Assembly (NCBI GenBank): GCA_045542375.1
Contig: JAZQKW010000041.1
Location: 1 to 11,203 of the forward strand
Source: Eshraghiella sp045542375
GTDB lineage: Bacteria; Bacillota; Clostridia; Lachnospirales; Lachnospiraceae
Length of the DNA stretch: 11,203 nt
Direction of reading: 5' to 3'
Of the stretch, positions 1 to 6,629 are shown piece after piece. The position numbers and the translations under genes are program-made. A model generated the notes under the pieces. That model was not told where the DNA came from. It did not search any database and saw nothing but the letters and a program-made list of their open reading frames with translations. Within the stretch, counting starts at the first letter, position 1; each line of letters begins with the position of its first letter.

Positions 1-612
1 TGCTACATAATTCATGGTAAAAATATGAATCATACAATATATAAACAGCGCAAGAATACATACTGCTACTATTATAAGCGGTACCTTCCATGTCTTAATT
101 ATATCAACGGCTGCACTGTTAATCTTGATATTGGATAAAAAGAATCCGAACAGGGTAATATTCATCATCAGTGATATTATTGTTATATGAAAAAGGGTAT
201 TAATCTTCTTTTTCTTCAAGGATGTCTTAAGCATCTTAATTCCGCCCCTGAAAATATCCCCTACTGACATTTTTCGTCCATGGTGGCCCCCATCAAAACA
301 CACAGACAGGCAGGATACCTCATAGGTAGTATAAAAGGCTATAATAAGAAGCCCGAATAGAATGAAAATAATAGTAAGCGGACTCTTGAAATAATCTACA
401 AGATAATTATTGGTAAGAAACTTAAGCCCTGCAACCTTTAGGGTAAGCTTAAAACCATAAACAAGCACAGGATAAAATATGGCTATGAACAGCATCTTAT
501 AGATTATCTCAAAAAACAGCAGACTTAACCCGCTCTTTTTCAGGATGCCAAAGGCATCCTTAAATACCATATGATAATATTCGTTCAGTCCATTTTTTAT
601 TCTGTGCTTCAT
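1..612 (-). CDS. Membrane protein, glycerophosphodiester phosphodiesterase membrane-domain type (C-terminus beyond window)
   Basis: The frame is open from an ATG at 610-612 to the window edge, giving the first 204 residues; the rest lies to the left. An in-frame stop (619-621) just upstream fixes the N-terminal limit. The protein begins with a short basic, amphipathic stretch, then shows four hydrophobic segments at roughly residues 29-55, 79-97, 139-159 and 178-199. Between segments 2 and 3 is a basic cytoplasmic-looking loop containing GRKMSVGDIFRGG (112-124). The pattern 'LLFFEIIYKM', then 'LKFLTNNYLVDYF', then a third block 'MSVGDIF' resembles the membrane domain found at the N-terminus of Firmicutes glycerophosphodiester phosphodiesterases, which usually carry a catalytic GDPD domain after about 300 residues; that domain would lie outside the window. 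No convincing ribosome site precedes the ATG. The gene starts 31 bp after icd with no hairpin between them, so read-through from icd is likely. The family call is by recalled pattern; the multi-spanning membrane nature is directly visible. Confidence 0.7.
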   Translation of the reverse strand, partial: MKHRIKNGLNEYYHMVFKDAFGILKKSGLSLLFFEIIYKMLFIAIFYPVLVYGFKLTLKVAGLKFLTNNYLVDYFKSPLTIIFILFGLLIIAFYTTYEVSCLSVCFDGGHHGRKMSVGDIFRGGIKMLKTSLKKKKINTLFHITIISLMMNITLFGFFLSNIKINSAAVDIIKTWKVPLIIVAVCILALFIYCMIHIFTMNYVA

Positions 613-643
613 ATTAAGTCAAGACCAGCTTTCTTAAATTATT

Positions 644-1852
644 TTAGAGTATTTCTTCAAGACGGCTTCTGATTGCTTTAATAAATTCAAAGCTGTCCAA
701 TACTACAGGATTCTCTATTGTTGTAATAAGAGCCAAATCTTTAGTCATTTTACCACTTTCAATGGTTTCAATACATGCTTTCTCAAGAGCATCTGCAAAT
801 CCCATGAGTTCTGCATTATTATCAAGCTCACCACGTTTCTTAAGCGCACCTGTCCATGCAAATATTGTTGCCACTGAATTGGTGGATGTTGTCTGTCCTT
901 TAAGATGGTTATAATAATGTCTCTGTACTGTACCATGAGCAGCTTCATATTCATAGAAGCCCTCCGGTGACACAAGAACTGATGTCATCATTGCAAGTGA
1001 ACCAAAGGCTGTAGCAACCATATCACTCATAACGTCACCATCATAATTCTTACATGCCCAGATATATCCACCTTCTGACTTCATAACTCTTGCTACTGCG
1101 TCATCAATAAGTGTATAGAAATATTCAATTCCTAATTCCTTAAACTTGTCTGCATATTCAGCATCATAAATTTCCTGGAAAATATCCTTGAAATTATGGT
1201 CATATTTCTTAGAAATTGTGTCCTTAGTCGCAAACCATAAATCCTGCTTCATGTCCATTGCATAGTTAAAGCAGCTTCTTGCAAAGCTTTCAATAGACTT
1301 ATCCACATTATGTACACCCTGAATAATTCCCGATGTCTTGAATTCGTGGATTGTCTCCTTCATCACTGTTCCATCCTCTGCAGTAAACACAAGCTCTGCC
1401 TTACCTGCTCCCGGAACCTTAATCTCAACATTCTTGTATACATCACCATATGCATGTCTTGCAATTGTAATAGGCTTCTTCCAATTCTTAACAAGTGGCT
1501 CAATTCCTTTTACAATAATTGGGGCTCTGAAAACAGTACCATCGAGAATTGCTCTGATTGTTCCGTTAGGACTCTTCCACATTTCTTTAAGGTCATATTC
1601 CTTCATTCTTGCCGCATTAGGTGTAATCGTTGCACATTTAACTGCTACTTTATATTTCTTGGTTGCATTAGCTGCGTCAACCGTTACCTGATCATCTGTT
1701 TCATTTCTGTATTCAAGTCCCAAATCATAGTACTCTGTCTTAAGATCAATAAAAGGTAAAAGAAGTTCATCCTTAATTGATTTCCAGAGAATTCTTGTCA
1801 TTTCATCTCCATCCATTTCAACAAGTGGAGTTGTCATCATTATCTTTGCCAT
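644..1852 (-). CDS. icd: NADP-dependent isocitrate dehydrogenase, homodimeric eukaryote-like type
   Basis: This 402-residue enzyme oxidatively decarboxylates isocitrate to 2-oxoglutarate with NADP in the cytoplasm, supplying carbon skeletons for glutamate and NADPH. It belongs to the type II group typified by human IDH1/IDH2, not the E. coli type. Substrate residues are in place with the same numbering as human IDH1: S94, N96 and R100 (SPNGTIR), R109, R132 and Y139 (RHAYGDVY). Metal ligands correspond to D250, D273 and D277 (KNYDGDVMSD), and the catalytic lysine is probably K210. The NADP 2'-phosphate site HGTVQRH (307-313) keeps R312 and H313, which argues for NADP over NAD. The length is normal for the family. 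The ATG at 1850-1852 is preceded by AAGGAG nine bases upstream, and a near-consensus promoter lies at 1883-1911. The membrane-protein gene follows 31 bp downstream on the same strand. Confidence 0.97.
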   Translation of the reverse strand: MAKIMMTTPLVEMDGDEMTRILWKSIKDELLLPFIDLKTEYYDLGLEYRNETDDQVTVDAANATKKYKVAVKCATITPNAARMKEYDLKEMWKSPNGTIRAILDGTVFRAPIIVKGIEPLVKNWKKPITIARHAYGDVYKNVEIKVPGAGKAELVFTAEDGTVMKETIHEFKTSGIIQGVHNVDKSIESFARSCFNYAMDMKQDLWFATKDTISKKYDHNFKDIFQEIYDAEYADKFKELGIEYFYTLIDDAVARVMKSEGGYIWACKNYDGDVMSDMVATAFGSLAMMTSVLVSPEGFYEYEAAHGTVQRHYYNHLKGQTTSTNSVATIFAWTGALKKRGELDNNAELMGFADALEKACIETIESGKMTKDLALITTIENPVVLDSFEFIKAIRSRLEEIL

Positions 1853-1882
1853 TATTTTCTTCTCCTTAACAAATAATAATTT

Positions 1883-1911
1883 ATTATACAGTTATTATTT
1901 ATTAAAATCAA
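1883..1911 (-). promoter_or_regulatory. Sigma-A-type promoter for icd
   Basis: Reading the minus strand, the -35 box is TTGATT (1906-1911) and the -10 box is a perfect TATAAT (1883-1888), separated by 17 bp. The -10 box lies about 30 bp before the icd ATG, so the leader is short and leaves no room for a riboswitch. Confidence 0.8.
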
Positions 1912-1984
1912 CATTTTCAGTAAACAAAACAAGTTATCTTGAATATCAGTATATTGTAAATCAAATTATACCGGAGGACTTACA

Positions 1985-2221
1985 ATGAGTGATTTAGCAG
2001 CAACAGGATGCGGATGCAGCAACACATGCAATAACGGAGGATTCTTAAACGGCGGAGGAAACTGCAGCTGCAGCATTATTTTAATCCTTCTCATTCTTTC
2101 ATGCGCATGTGGTGGCGAAGGCGGATTCTTAGGCGGCTCTTCAATGGGCGGATGCGGTAACGACAGCTGTGGATGCGGAAACATACTCTGGATTATCATT
2201 TTAATTGCACTTATCGGATAA
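1985..2221 (+). CDS. Small Cys/Gly-rich protein with two hydrophobic segments
   Basis: The product is 78 residues with 10 cysteines and 19 glycines. It is built as two similar halves. Each has a Gly-rich stretch with a GGFL motif (residues 18-21 and 46-49), a C-x-C pair (27/29 and 62/64), and then a short hydrophobic run (31-38 and 67-77, the latter containing LWIIILIALI). Further C-x-C pairs occur at 9/11 and 40/42. The start is supported by GGAGG at 1973-1977, seven bases before the ATG. It closely resembles short proteins of Lachnospiraceae that databases label, misleadingly, 'chorion class high-cysteine HCB protein 13'; I recall that name and have not searched. The function is unknown. 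Cys-rich, low-complexity composition would fit a structural, coat-like or cross-linked surface peptide, or a metal-binding one. The gene stands alone between a divergent gene and a strong terminator, so it is probably its own transcript. Confidence 0.8.
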   Translation: MSDLAATGCGCSNTCNNGGFLNGGGNCSCSIILILLILSCACGGEGGFLGGSSMGGCGNDSCGCGNILWIIILIALIG

Positions 2222-2230
2222 TTTTTCGAA

Positions 2231-2275
2231 ATGGCAGGGTGCCCCTGTGTGGGTACTCTGTCATATATTTTGTCT
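2231..2275 (+). terminator. Rho-independent terminator after the Cys/Gly-rich gene
   Basis: A 14-bp stem pairs 2231-2244 with 2251-2264 around the six-base loop CTGTGT, followed by a T-rich run (2265-2275). Eleven pairs are Watson-Crick and three are G-U wobbles, all with G on the 5' arm. The stem is therefore stable only in the plus-strand transcript; on the minus strand these become A-C mismatches. It starts 9 bp after the stop codon. Confidence 0.85.
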
Positions 2276-2288
2276 CATAGCATATAAT
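2259..2288 (+). promoter_or_regulatory. Possible weak sigma-A promoter for the small two-gene unit
   Basis: A perfect TATAAT -10 box lies at 2283-2288, about 25 bp before the ATG at 2314. The -35 region is poor: the best candidate, TGTCAT at 2259-2264 with an 18-bp spacer, overlaps the 3' arm of the preceding terminator stem. Because the terminator insulates the upstream gene, the next two genes need some promoter here, but the -35 box is unconvincing and an activator may be required. Confidence 0.4.
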
Positions 2289-2313
2289 TTAATCAGATAA
2301 AGGGGGGCAAAAT

Positions 2314-2736
2314 ATGAACAATAAAGATATTCTTCCGCTTACCGAATTTGACCTTGCAACATCCGGTACATATCTGCAAATGCTGAAGGCCTTCATCCCT
2401 TTTGTCGGACTAAAAGAACAGAAAATGTTCTCCATTGCAATAAGGGTAATTGAGCTTGTAAACACAATTAATTTTTTTAAAAATATGACAGAGCCCTCTC
2501 CATTATTCAGAGGAAACCATGATAAAGACTATATGTTAAAGGAAATTAGACGTTTCTGCCCGCAAAAGGATTTGGAAATACTTAATATGATAACCAGCTT
2601 TTCCAATGTAAGTGAATTAATGAGTACTTTTCAGAGTGTAGGAGATACATCAGGTGAATCCGATATGTTTAAAAATTTTCTGTCTCCTGACCAGCAAAAA
2701 TTATATGAATCTTATCAAAAAATATTAAATTCTTAA
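2314..2736 (+). CDS. Hypothetical soluble helical protein, first of a two-gene unit
   Basis: The product is 140 residues, cytoplasmic by appearance, with no signal peptide and no convincing membrane span. I do not recognise a characterised family. The sequence looks mostly alpha-helical: a hydrophobic N-terminal block (LQMLKAFIPFVGL, 21-33), a likely helix at 36-58 (IAIRVIELVNTINFF), a charged middle (HDKDYMLKEIRRFCP, 69-83), a helix around 86-108, a Ser/Gly/Asp turn (108-116) and a helical tail beginning LSPDQQKLYE (123-132). It has one cysteine (C82) and no obvious catalytic motif. The strong ribosome site AAAGGGGGG ends six bases before the ATG, suggesting good expression. The next gene starts 7 bp after its stop. 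The tail's 'LSPDQQ' and the next protein's 'MSPEEISKAEML' are similar in style, hinting that the pair may be related or act together; this is inference. Confidence 0.75.
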   Translation: MNNKDILPLTEFDLATSGTYLQMLKAFIPFVGLKEQKMFSIAIRVIELVNTINFFKNMTEPSPLFRGNHDKDYMLKEIRRFCPQKDLEILNMITSFSNVSELMSTFQSVGDTSGESDMFKNFLSPDQQKLYESYQKILNS

Positions 2737-2743
2737 GGTGAAT

Positions 2744-2986
2744 ATGGGAAATCTTGATCCAAAAAAAGAAAAACTGCTAAAGGATTTTACCACAATGGCT
2801 GAGGGTAAGACCTCTGATGAGCTTATTCCTCTTCTATTTGCGTTTATGAACAAGGCAAAGAAGGATAAAATACATTTCGACCACGAGGAAATAAGTTCAT
2901 TATTTGACTCAATGAAACATAATATGTCTCCCGAGGAAATTAGCAAGGCCGAAATGCTTATGAACATGATAATTCCAAAAAAATAA
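2744..2986 (+). CDS. Hypothetical small charged helical protein, second of a two-gene unit
   Basis: From the ATG at 2744 the product is 80 residues: Lys/Glu/Met-rich, without signal peptide, membrane span or cysteine. It looks like three or four helices, with KEKLLKDFTTMAEGK near the N-terminus, a central DELIPLLFAFMNKAKKD and a C-terminal MSPEEISKAEMLMNMI. Similar small proteins of unknown role occur in clostridia as far as I recall. A GTG at 2738 in the same frame would add two residues, but it has no ribosome site, whereas the ATG at 2744 has AAGG at 2735-2738, five bases upstream and overlapping the previous stop codon. That arrangement implies translational coupling to the preceding gene. 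The gene ends just before the shared terminator hairpin at 2994. Confidence 0.7.
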   Translation: MGNLDPKKEKLLKDFTTMAEGKTSDELIPLLFAFMNKAKKDKIHFDHEEISSLFDSMKHNMSPEEISKAEMLMNMIIPKK

Positions 2987-2993
2987 AACATTA

Positions 2994-3021
2994 GCCGGAA
3001 CGTCATCTCTGACATTCCGGC
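2994..3021. terminator. Bidirectional terminator between the small-gene unit and leuS
   Basis: A 12-bp stem pairs 2994-3005 with 3010-3021 around the loop TCTC. The one irregular pair is C-A in the plus transcript but a G-U wobble in the minus transcript, so the stem is stronger for the leuS side. On the minus strand it is followed by a T-rich run ending in seven Ts (complement of 2976-2993). On the plus strand the downstream tract is only modestly T-rich. It serves converging transcripts and probably works best for leuS. Confidence 0.8.
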
Positions 3022-3034
3022 CACAATTCATGTA

Positions 3035-5437
3035 TTATTTTACTACAATGTTAACAATCTTATTAGGAACGTAAATTTCCTTCACAATCGTCTTTCCATC
3101 TATAAGCACTGATATTTTATCATCAGCCTTAGCCATTTCAAGAACCTTATCCTTAGCTTCATTATTAGGAATTTCAATTGTAGCTTTTACCTTACCATTA
3201 ATCTGGACAGCAATTTCGATACTTGCATCAACTGTTTTAGCTTCATCATATTCAGGCCACTCAGAAAGTGCAAGAACATCCTCTCCACCTAATTCTTCAT
3301 ACATTTCTTCACAAATATGTGGAGCAAATGGACAGAGAAGCTTAATAAATGTAATTAATGCATCCTTGGTAATATGTCCTACTGCATAAATCTCATTAAT
3401 AAGTGTCATAAGTGAAGCTATTGCAGTATTAAACTTCATATCTTCAATATCTGCTGATACTTTCTTAATAGTCTTGTGCATTAATGATTCAAGCTTAGAT
3501 GGAAGTGCTTCATCACTTACCATTTCTGTCATTGCTGCTACTCTTTCAATGAAACGCTTACATCCTTTAACAGAGCTGTCGTTCCATGGAGATGCATCAC
3601 CATAATCACCCATGAAAAGTACATAGGTTCTAAGTGTATCTGCACCGTACTCATTAACGATATCAAGAGGATCTATTACATTACCTTTTGATTTACTCAT
3701 CTTATCCCCATCCGGTCCGAGAATAAGTCCCTGTGCCGAACGCTTAGAATATGGCTCACTTGTGTTAACGAGTCCCAAATCATATAAGAAATGGTGCCAA
3801 AAACGTGAATAAATCATATGTCTTGTAACATGCTCCATACCACCGTTGTACCAGTCAACCGGCATCCAATAGTTAATCTTGTCTCTGTCAGCAAAACAAC
3901 TGTCATTCTTAGGATCAATATATCTTAAGAAATACCATGATGAACCTGCCCACTGTGGCATTGTATCAGTCTCTCTCTTGGCATCCTTACCACATTTTGG
4001 ACATTTACAGTTAACAAATGAATCAATCTTAACAAGTGGTGATTCACCTTCCTGTCCAGGCTCAAAATTCTCTACCTGTGGAAGTCTTAGTGGGAGTTCT
4101 TCATAAGGAACTGTTACGTCACCGCAGTATTCACAGTGTACAATTGGAATTGGTTCTCCCCAGTATCTCTGTCTGTTGAAAGCCCAATCCTTCATCTTAT
4201 ACTGAACACCGCTCTTACCAACACCTAATTTCTCAAGTTCTTCATTCATTCTTGCGATGCAGTCTTTTTTCTTAGAAAGACCATTAAGGAAATCTGAATT
4301 AATCATCTCTCCTTCGCCTGTATATGCACATTCTTCAATGTTGCCGCCCTTAATTACAGGAACAATATCAACACCAAACTTCTTAGCAAAATCATAATCT
4401 CTCTGATCATGGGCAGGAACCGCCATAATAGCACCTGTACCATATCCCATCATTACATAATCTGCGATAAATACAGGAATCTTCTTGCCACTTATAGGAT
4501 TAATTGCCTCAAAGCCTTCAATCTTGACACCTGTCTTATCTTTAACAAGCTGTGTTCTCTCAAACTCTGACTTCTTGGCACATTCAGTTCTGTAATTAAG
4601 AATTGCATCCATATTGGTAATCTTATCAGCGTACTTATCAATAAAAGGATGCTCCGGTGCAATTACCATAAACGTTACACCAAATAAAGTATCAGGTCTT
4701 GTTGTATATATCTTAATCTTCTCGTCAACACCATCAACTGAGAAATCCACAAAAGCACCTGTTGACTTACCAATCCAGTTAACCTGCTGCATCTTAACAT
4801 TCTCAGGATAATCAACTGTATCAAGACCCTTAAGAAGCTTATCTGCATACTCAGTAATTCTTAAATACCATACAACCTTGGATTTCTGTACAACATCGCT
4901 GTGACAGATATCACACTTTCCGCCCTGGCTGTCCTCGTTAGAAAGAACAACCTTACATGATGGACAATAGTTAACCAATGCCTTGTCTCTGTATACAAGA
5001 CCATTTTCAAACATTTTAATAAAAATCCACTGAGTCCACTTATAGAAATTCTCATCAGTTGTATCAACTACTCTTGTCCAGTCAAAAGAAAATCCAACTT
5101 TCTTAAGCTGTTCAGTAAACTTTTCAATATTATTATCTGTTATAATACGTGGATGTGTCTTAGTCTTAATGGCATAGTTCTCTGTAGGAAGTCCGTATGC
5201 ATCAAATCCGATAGGAAAAAGTACATTATATCCCTGCATACGTCTCTTTCTTGAAATTACTTCAACACTTGAATATGCCTTAATGTGACCTACATGCATT
5301 CCCGCTCCACTTGGATATGGAAATTCCACAAGTCCGTAAAATTTAGGTTTCTCAGAACCGTCAACAGCTTCAAATGCTTTTCTCTCATCCCATTTCTTCT
5401 GCCATTTTGGTTCAATCTTCTTAAAATCGTGTCTCAT
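3035..5437 (-). CDS. leuS: Leucyl-tRNA synthetase
   Basis: This 800-residue class I aminoacyl-tRNA synthetase charges tRNA-Leu with leucine in the cytoplasm. The HIGH signature appears as HVGH (48-51) and the KMSKS loop at 579-583. A cysteine set at C158/C161 and C175/C178 fits the zinc knuckle, and a second set (C435/C438, C479/C482) sits just after the editing region. The CP1 editing domain is present, with TTRPDT (245-250), GYGTG (332-336) and the AHDQRD segment whose aspartate (D344) holds the amino group of mischarged amino acids. A tRNA-binding and C-terminal domain follows to residue 800, ending KIVNIVVK. The length is normal for Firmicutes. The ATG at 5435-5437 has GGAGG six bases upstream. 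A dedicated promoter lies at 5469-5496 inside the end of hemW. The leader is only about 24 bases, too short for a T-box, which often controls synthetase genes in this phylum. Confidence 0.98.
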   Translation of the reverse strand: MRHDFKKIEPKWQKKWDERKAFEAVDGSEKPKFYGLVEFPYPSGAGMHVGHIKAYSSVEVISRKRRMQGYNVLFPIGFDAYGLPTENYAIKTKTHPRIITDNNIEKFTEQLKKVGFSFDWTRVVDTTDENFYKWTQWIFIKMFENGLVYRDKALVNYCPSCKVVLSNEDSQGGKCDICHSDVVQKSKVVWYLRITEYADKLLKGLDTVDYPENVKMQQVNWIGKSTGAFVDFSVDGVDEKIKIYTTRPDTLFGVTFMVIAPEHPFIDKYADKITNMDAILNYRTECAKKSEFERTQLVKDKTGVKIEGFEAINPISGKKIPVFIADYVMMGYGTGAIMAVPAHDQRDYDFAKKFGVDIVPVIKGGNIEECAYTGEGEMINSDFLNGLSKKKDCIARMNEELEKLGVGKSGVQYKMKDWAFNRQRYWGEPIPIVHCEYCGDVTVPYEELPLRLPQVENFEPGQEGESPLVKIDSFVNCKCPKCGKDAKRETDTMPQWAGSSWYFLRYIDPKNDSCFADRDKINYWMPVDWYNGGMEHVTRHMIYSRFWHHFLYDLGLVNTSEPYSKRSAQGLILGPDGDKMSKSKGNVIDPLDIVNEYGADTLRTYVLFMGDYGDASPWNDSSVKGCKRFIERVAAMTEMVSDEALPSKLESLMHKTIKKVSADIEDMKFNTAIASLMTLINEIYAVGHITKDALITFIKLLCPFAPHICEEMYEELGGEDVLALSEWPEYDEAKTVDASIEIAVQINGKVKATIEIPNNEAKDKVLEMAKADDKISVLIDGKTIVKEIYVPNKIVNIVVK

Positions 5438-5468
5438 TGTTACCCTCCATCAGGTTATGCTGTCAATA

Positions 5469-5496
5469 ATTCTATCACAAAAAGGGGTGTTGTCAA
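5469..5496 (-). promoter_or_regulatory. Sigma-A-type promoter for leuS, inside the hemW 3' end
   Basis: On the minus strand a perfect TTGACA (5491-5496) is followed after 16 bp by TAGAAT (5469-5474). The -35 box overlaps the last codons and stop of hemW. Transcription should begin near 5461, so leuS can be expressed independently of the lepA-hemW transcript. Confidence 0.75.
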
Positions 5497-6629
5497 GTAA
5501 GCAAAAAATCACTAAAAACATAATTGCTTACGTCAATTCCCTTTTCTGTTAACTTAATACGACTTCCTTCCTTTATCAGAAGTCCTTTTGATATATGTCC
5601 GGCTGTAACATCACCATATACATCATAATAATCCCTATTAAATATATTTCTGAATTCCTCTGTATCAATGCCTTCCATCATTCTAAGTCCCAGAAAAGCA
5701 AATTCAGCCATACAGTCATCTGTTGTAAGAATTTCAGAAGATGGCACTCCGCCTTCCATATACGCTTTCATATCCGATACATTACTGTATCTTACATTAT
5801 CAATAAGAGAGGCTGCTCCAAGACCAAATCCCTTGTAGTCTCCTCTTTTCCAGTATGTTATGTTATGTCTGCATTCAAAACCTTCCATGGCATAATTGGA
5901 TATTTCATAGCGGTGGTATCCATAGTCAGACAGAACCTTCAATGTATCGTAATACATCTGCCTTTCCGCATCTTCGTCAGGCAAAATAATATTTCCTGAA
6001 GAATACATTGAATACAGCGGTGTCCCCTCTTCTATTATCAGACTGTATGCTGATATATGTGAAAGACCAAGAGGCATAACTCTGTTAAGCGTATTAATAT
6101 AACTCTCAACCGTCTGATTCATTAATCCTGACATTATATCAGCGTTGATATTATGAAAATCCGCCTTAACCGCCCACTCATAAGATTCAAGAAAATCTCT
6201 GAAGGTATGAATTCTTCCCAATCTCTTTAACTCTTCATCATCTGCCGACTGCAATCCGAAGCTAAGCCTGTTGACTCCGAGTTCTCTGTACATCTGAAGT
6301 TTATCATAGCTTACGGTTCCCGGATTACACTCTATTGTAAATTCACAATCCTTTGCAATGTTAAAATTGTCCCTTATGGTTACCAGTATTTTCTCCATCA
6401 GCTCATTTTCAAGAACTGATGGGGTTCCGCCGCCAAAAAAAACAGTCTTTACAATGTATTCTCTGCTATGTTCTATTGCAAAATCCTGTATTTCCTGACA
6501 CAGTACCTTAACATATCCTGCTCTTCCACTGTAATCAGCAGGTCCTGATAAAAAATCACAATATATACATTTTGAAACACAGAAAGGAATGTGTATATAT
6601 AATCCTATATCCTTCACTTGGAGCTCCAT
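5493..6629 (-). CDS. hemW: Radical SAM heme chaperone HemW (HemN-like)
   Basis: This 378-residue radical SAM protein is usually annotated as oxygen-independent coproporphyrinogen III oxidase, but the sequence fits HemW, a heme-binding chaperone thought to deliver heme to target proteins. The iron-sulfur motif CVSKCIYC (C17, C21, C24) is followed by D-F, so the fourth cysteine of the HemN CX3CX2CXC motif is replaced by F26, as is typical of HemW. GGGTPS (66-71) is the SAM-binding glycine motif. 'VNRLSFGLQS' and 'ISAYSLIIEEGTPL' are characteristic of the family, and a HemN_C-type domain with YEISNYA and RHNITYWKRGDYKGFGLGA follows. The ATG at 6627-6629 overlaps the upstream gene by 16 bp and has only a weak ribosome site. 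A GTG at 6615-6617 has GGAG six bases before it and forms a GTGA overlap with the upstream stop, so the true protein may start there at MKDIGLYIHIPFC. leuS follows downstream. Confidence 0.93.
   Translation of the reverse strand: MELQVKDIGLYIHIPFCVSKCIYCDFLSGPADYSGRAGYVKVLCQEIQDFAIEHSREYIVKTVFFGGGTPSVLENELMEKILVTIRDNFNIAKDCEFTIECNPGTVSYDKLQMYRELGVNRLSFGLQSADDEELKRLGRIHTFRDFLESYEWAVKADFHNINADIMSGLMNQTVESYINTLNRVMPLGLSHISAYSLIIEEGTPLYSMYSSGNIILPDEDAERQMYYDTLKVLSDYGYHRYEISNYAMEGFECRHNITYWKRGDYKGFGLGAASLIDNVRYSNVSDMKAYMEGGVPSSEILTTDDCMAEFAFLGLRMMEGIDTEEFRNIFNRDYYDVYGDVTAGHISKGLLIKEGSRIKLTEKGIDVSNYVFSDFLLT

Noticed and set aside
1310..1759. Plus-strand open frames opposite icd (149 and 117 codons)
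   Set aside because: They are antisense to well-supported icd coding sequence, lack ribosome sites and have low-complexity Cys/Asn/Ile-rich content typical of shadow frames.
1966..2199. Minus-strand frame opposite the Cys/Gly-rich gene, rich in Pro and His
   Set aside because: It is the complement of Gly/Cys codons; no ribosome site or plausible product, while the plus-strand gene has both start and terminator signals.
2725..3024. Minus-strand 99-codon frame opposite the small helical-protein gene
   Set aside because: It begins inside the terminator hairpin region and is antisense to a better-supported coupled gene.
5595..5999. Plus-strand frames opposite hemW, the DUF5662 gene and lepA (also near 6572-7030, 8311-8643, 8607-8921)
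   Set aside because: All are antisense to genes with conserved catalytic motifs and have no initiation signals.
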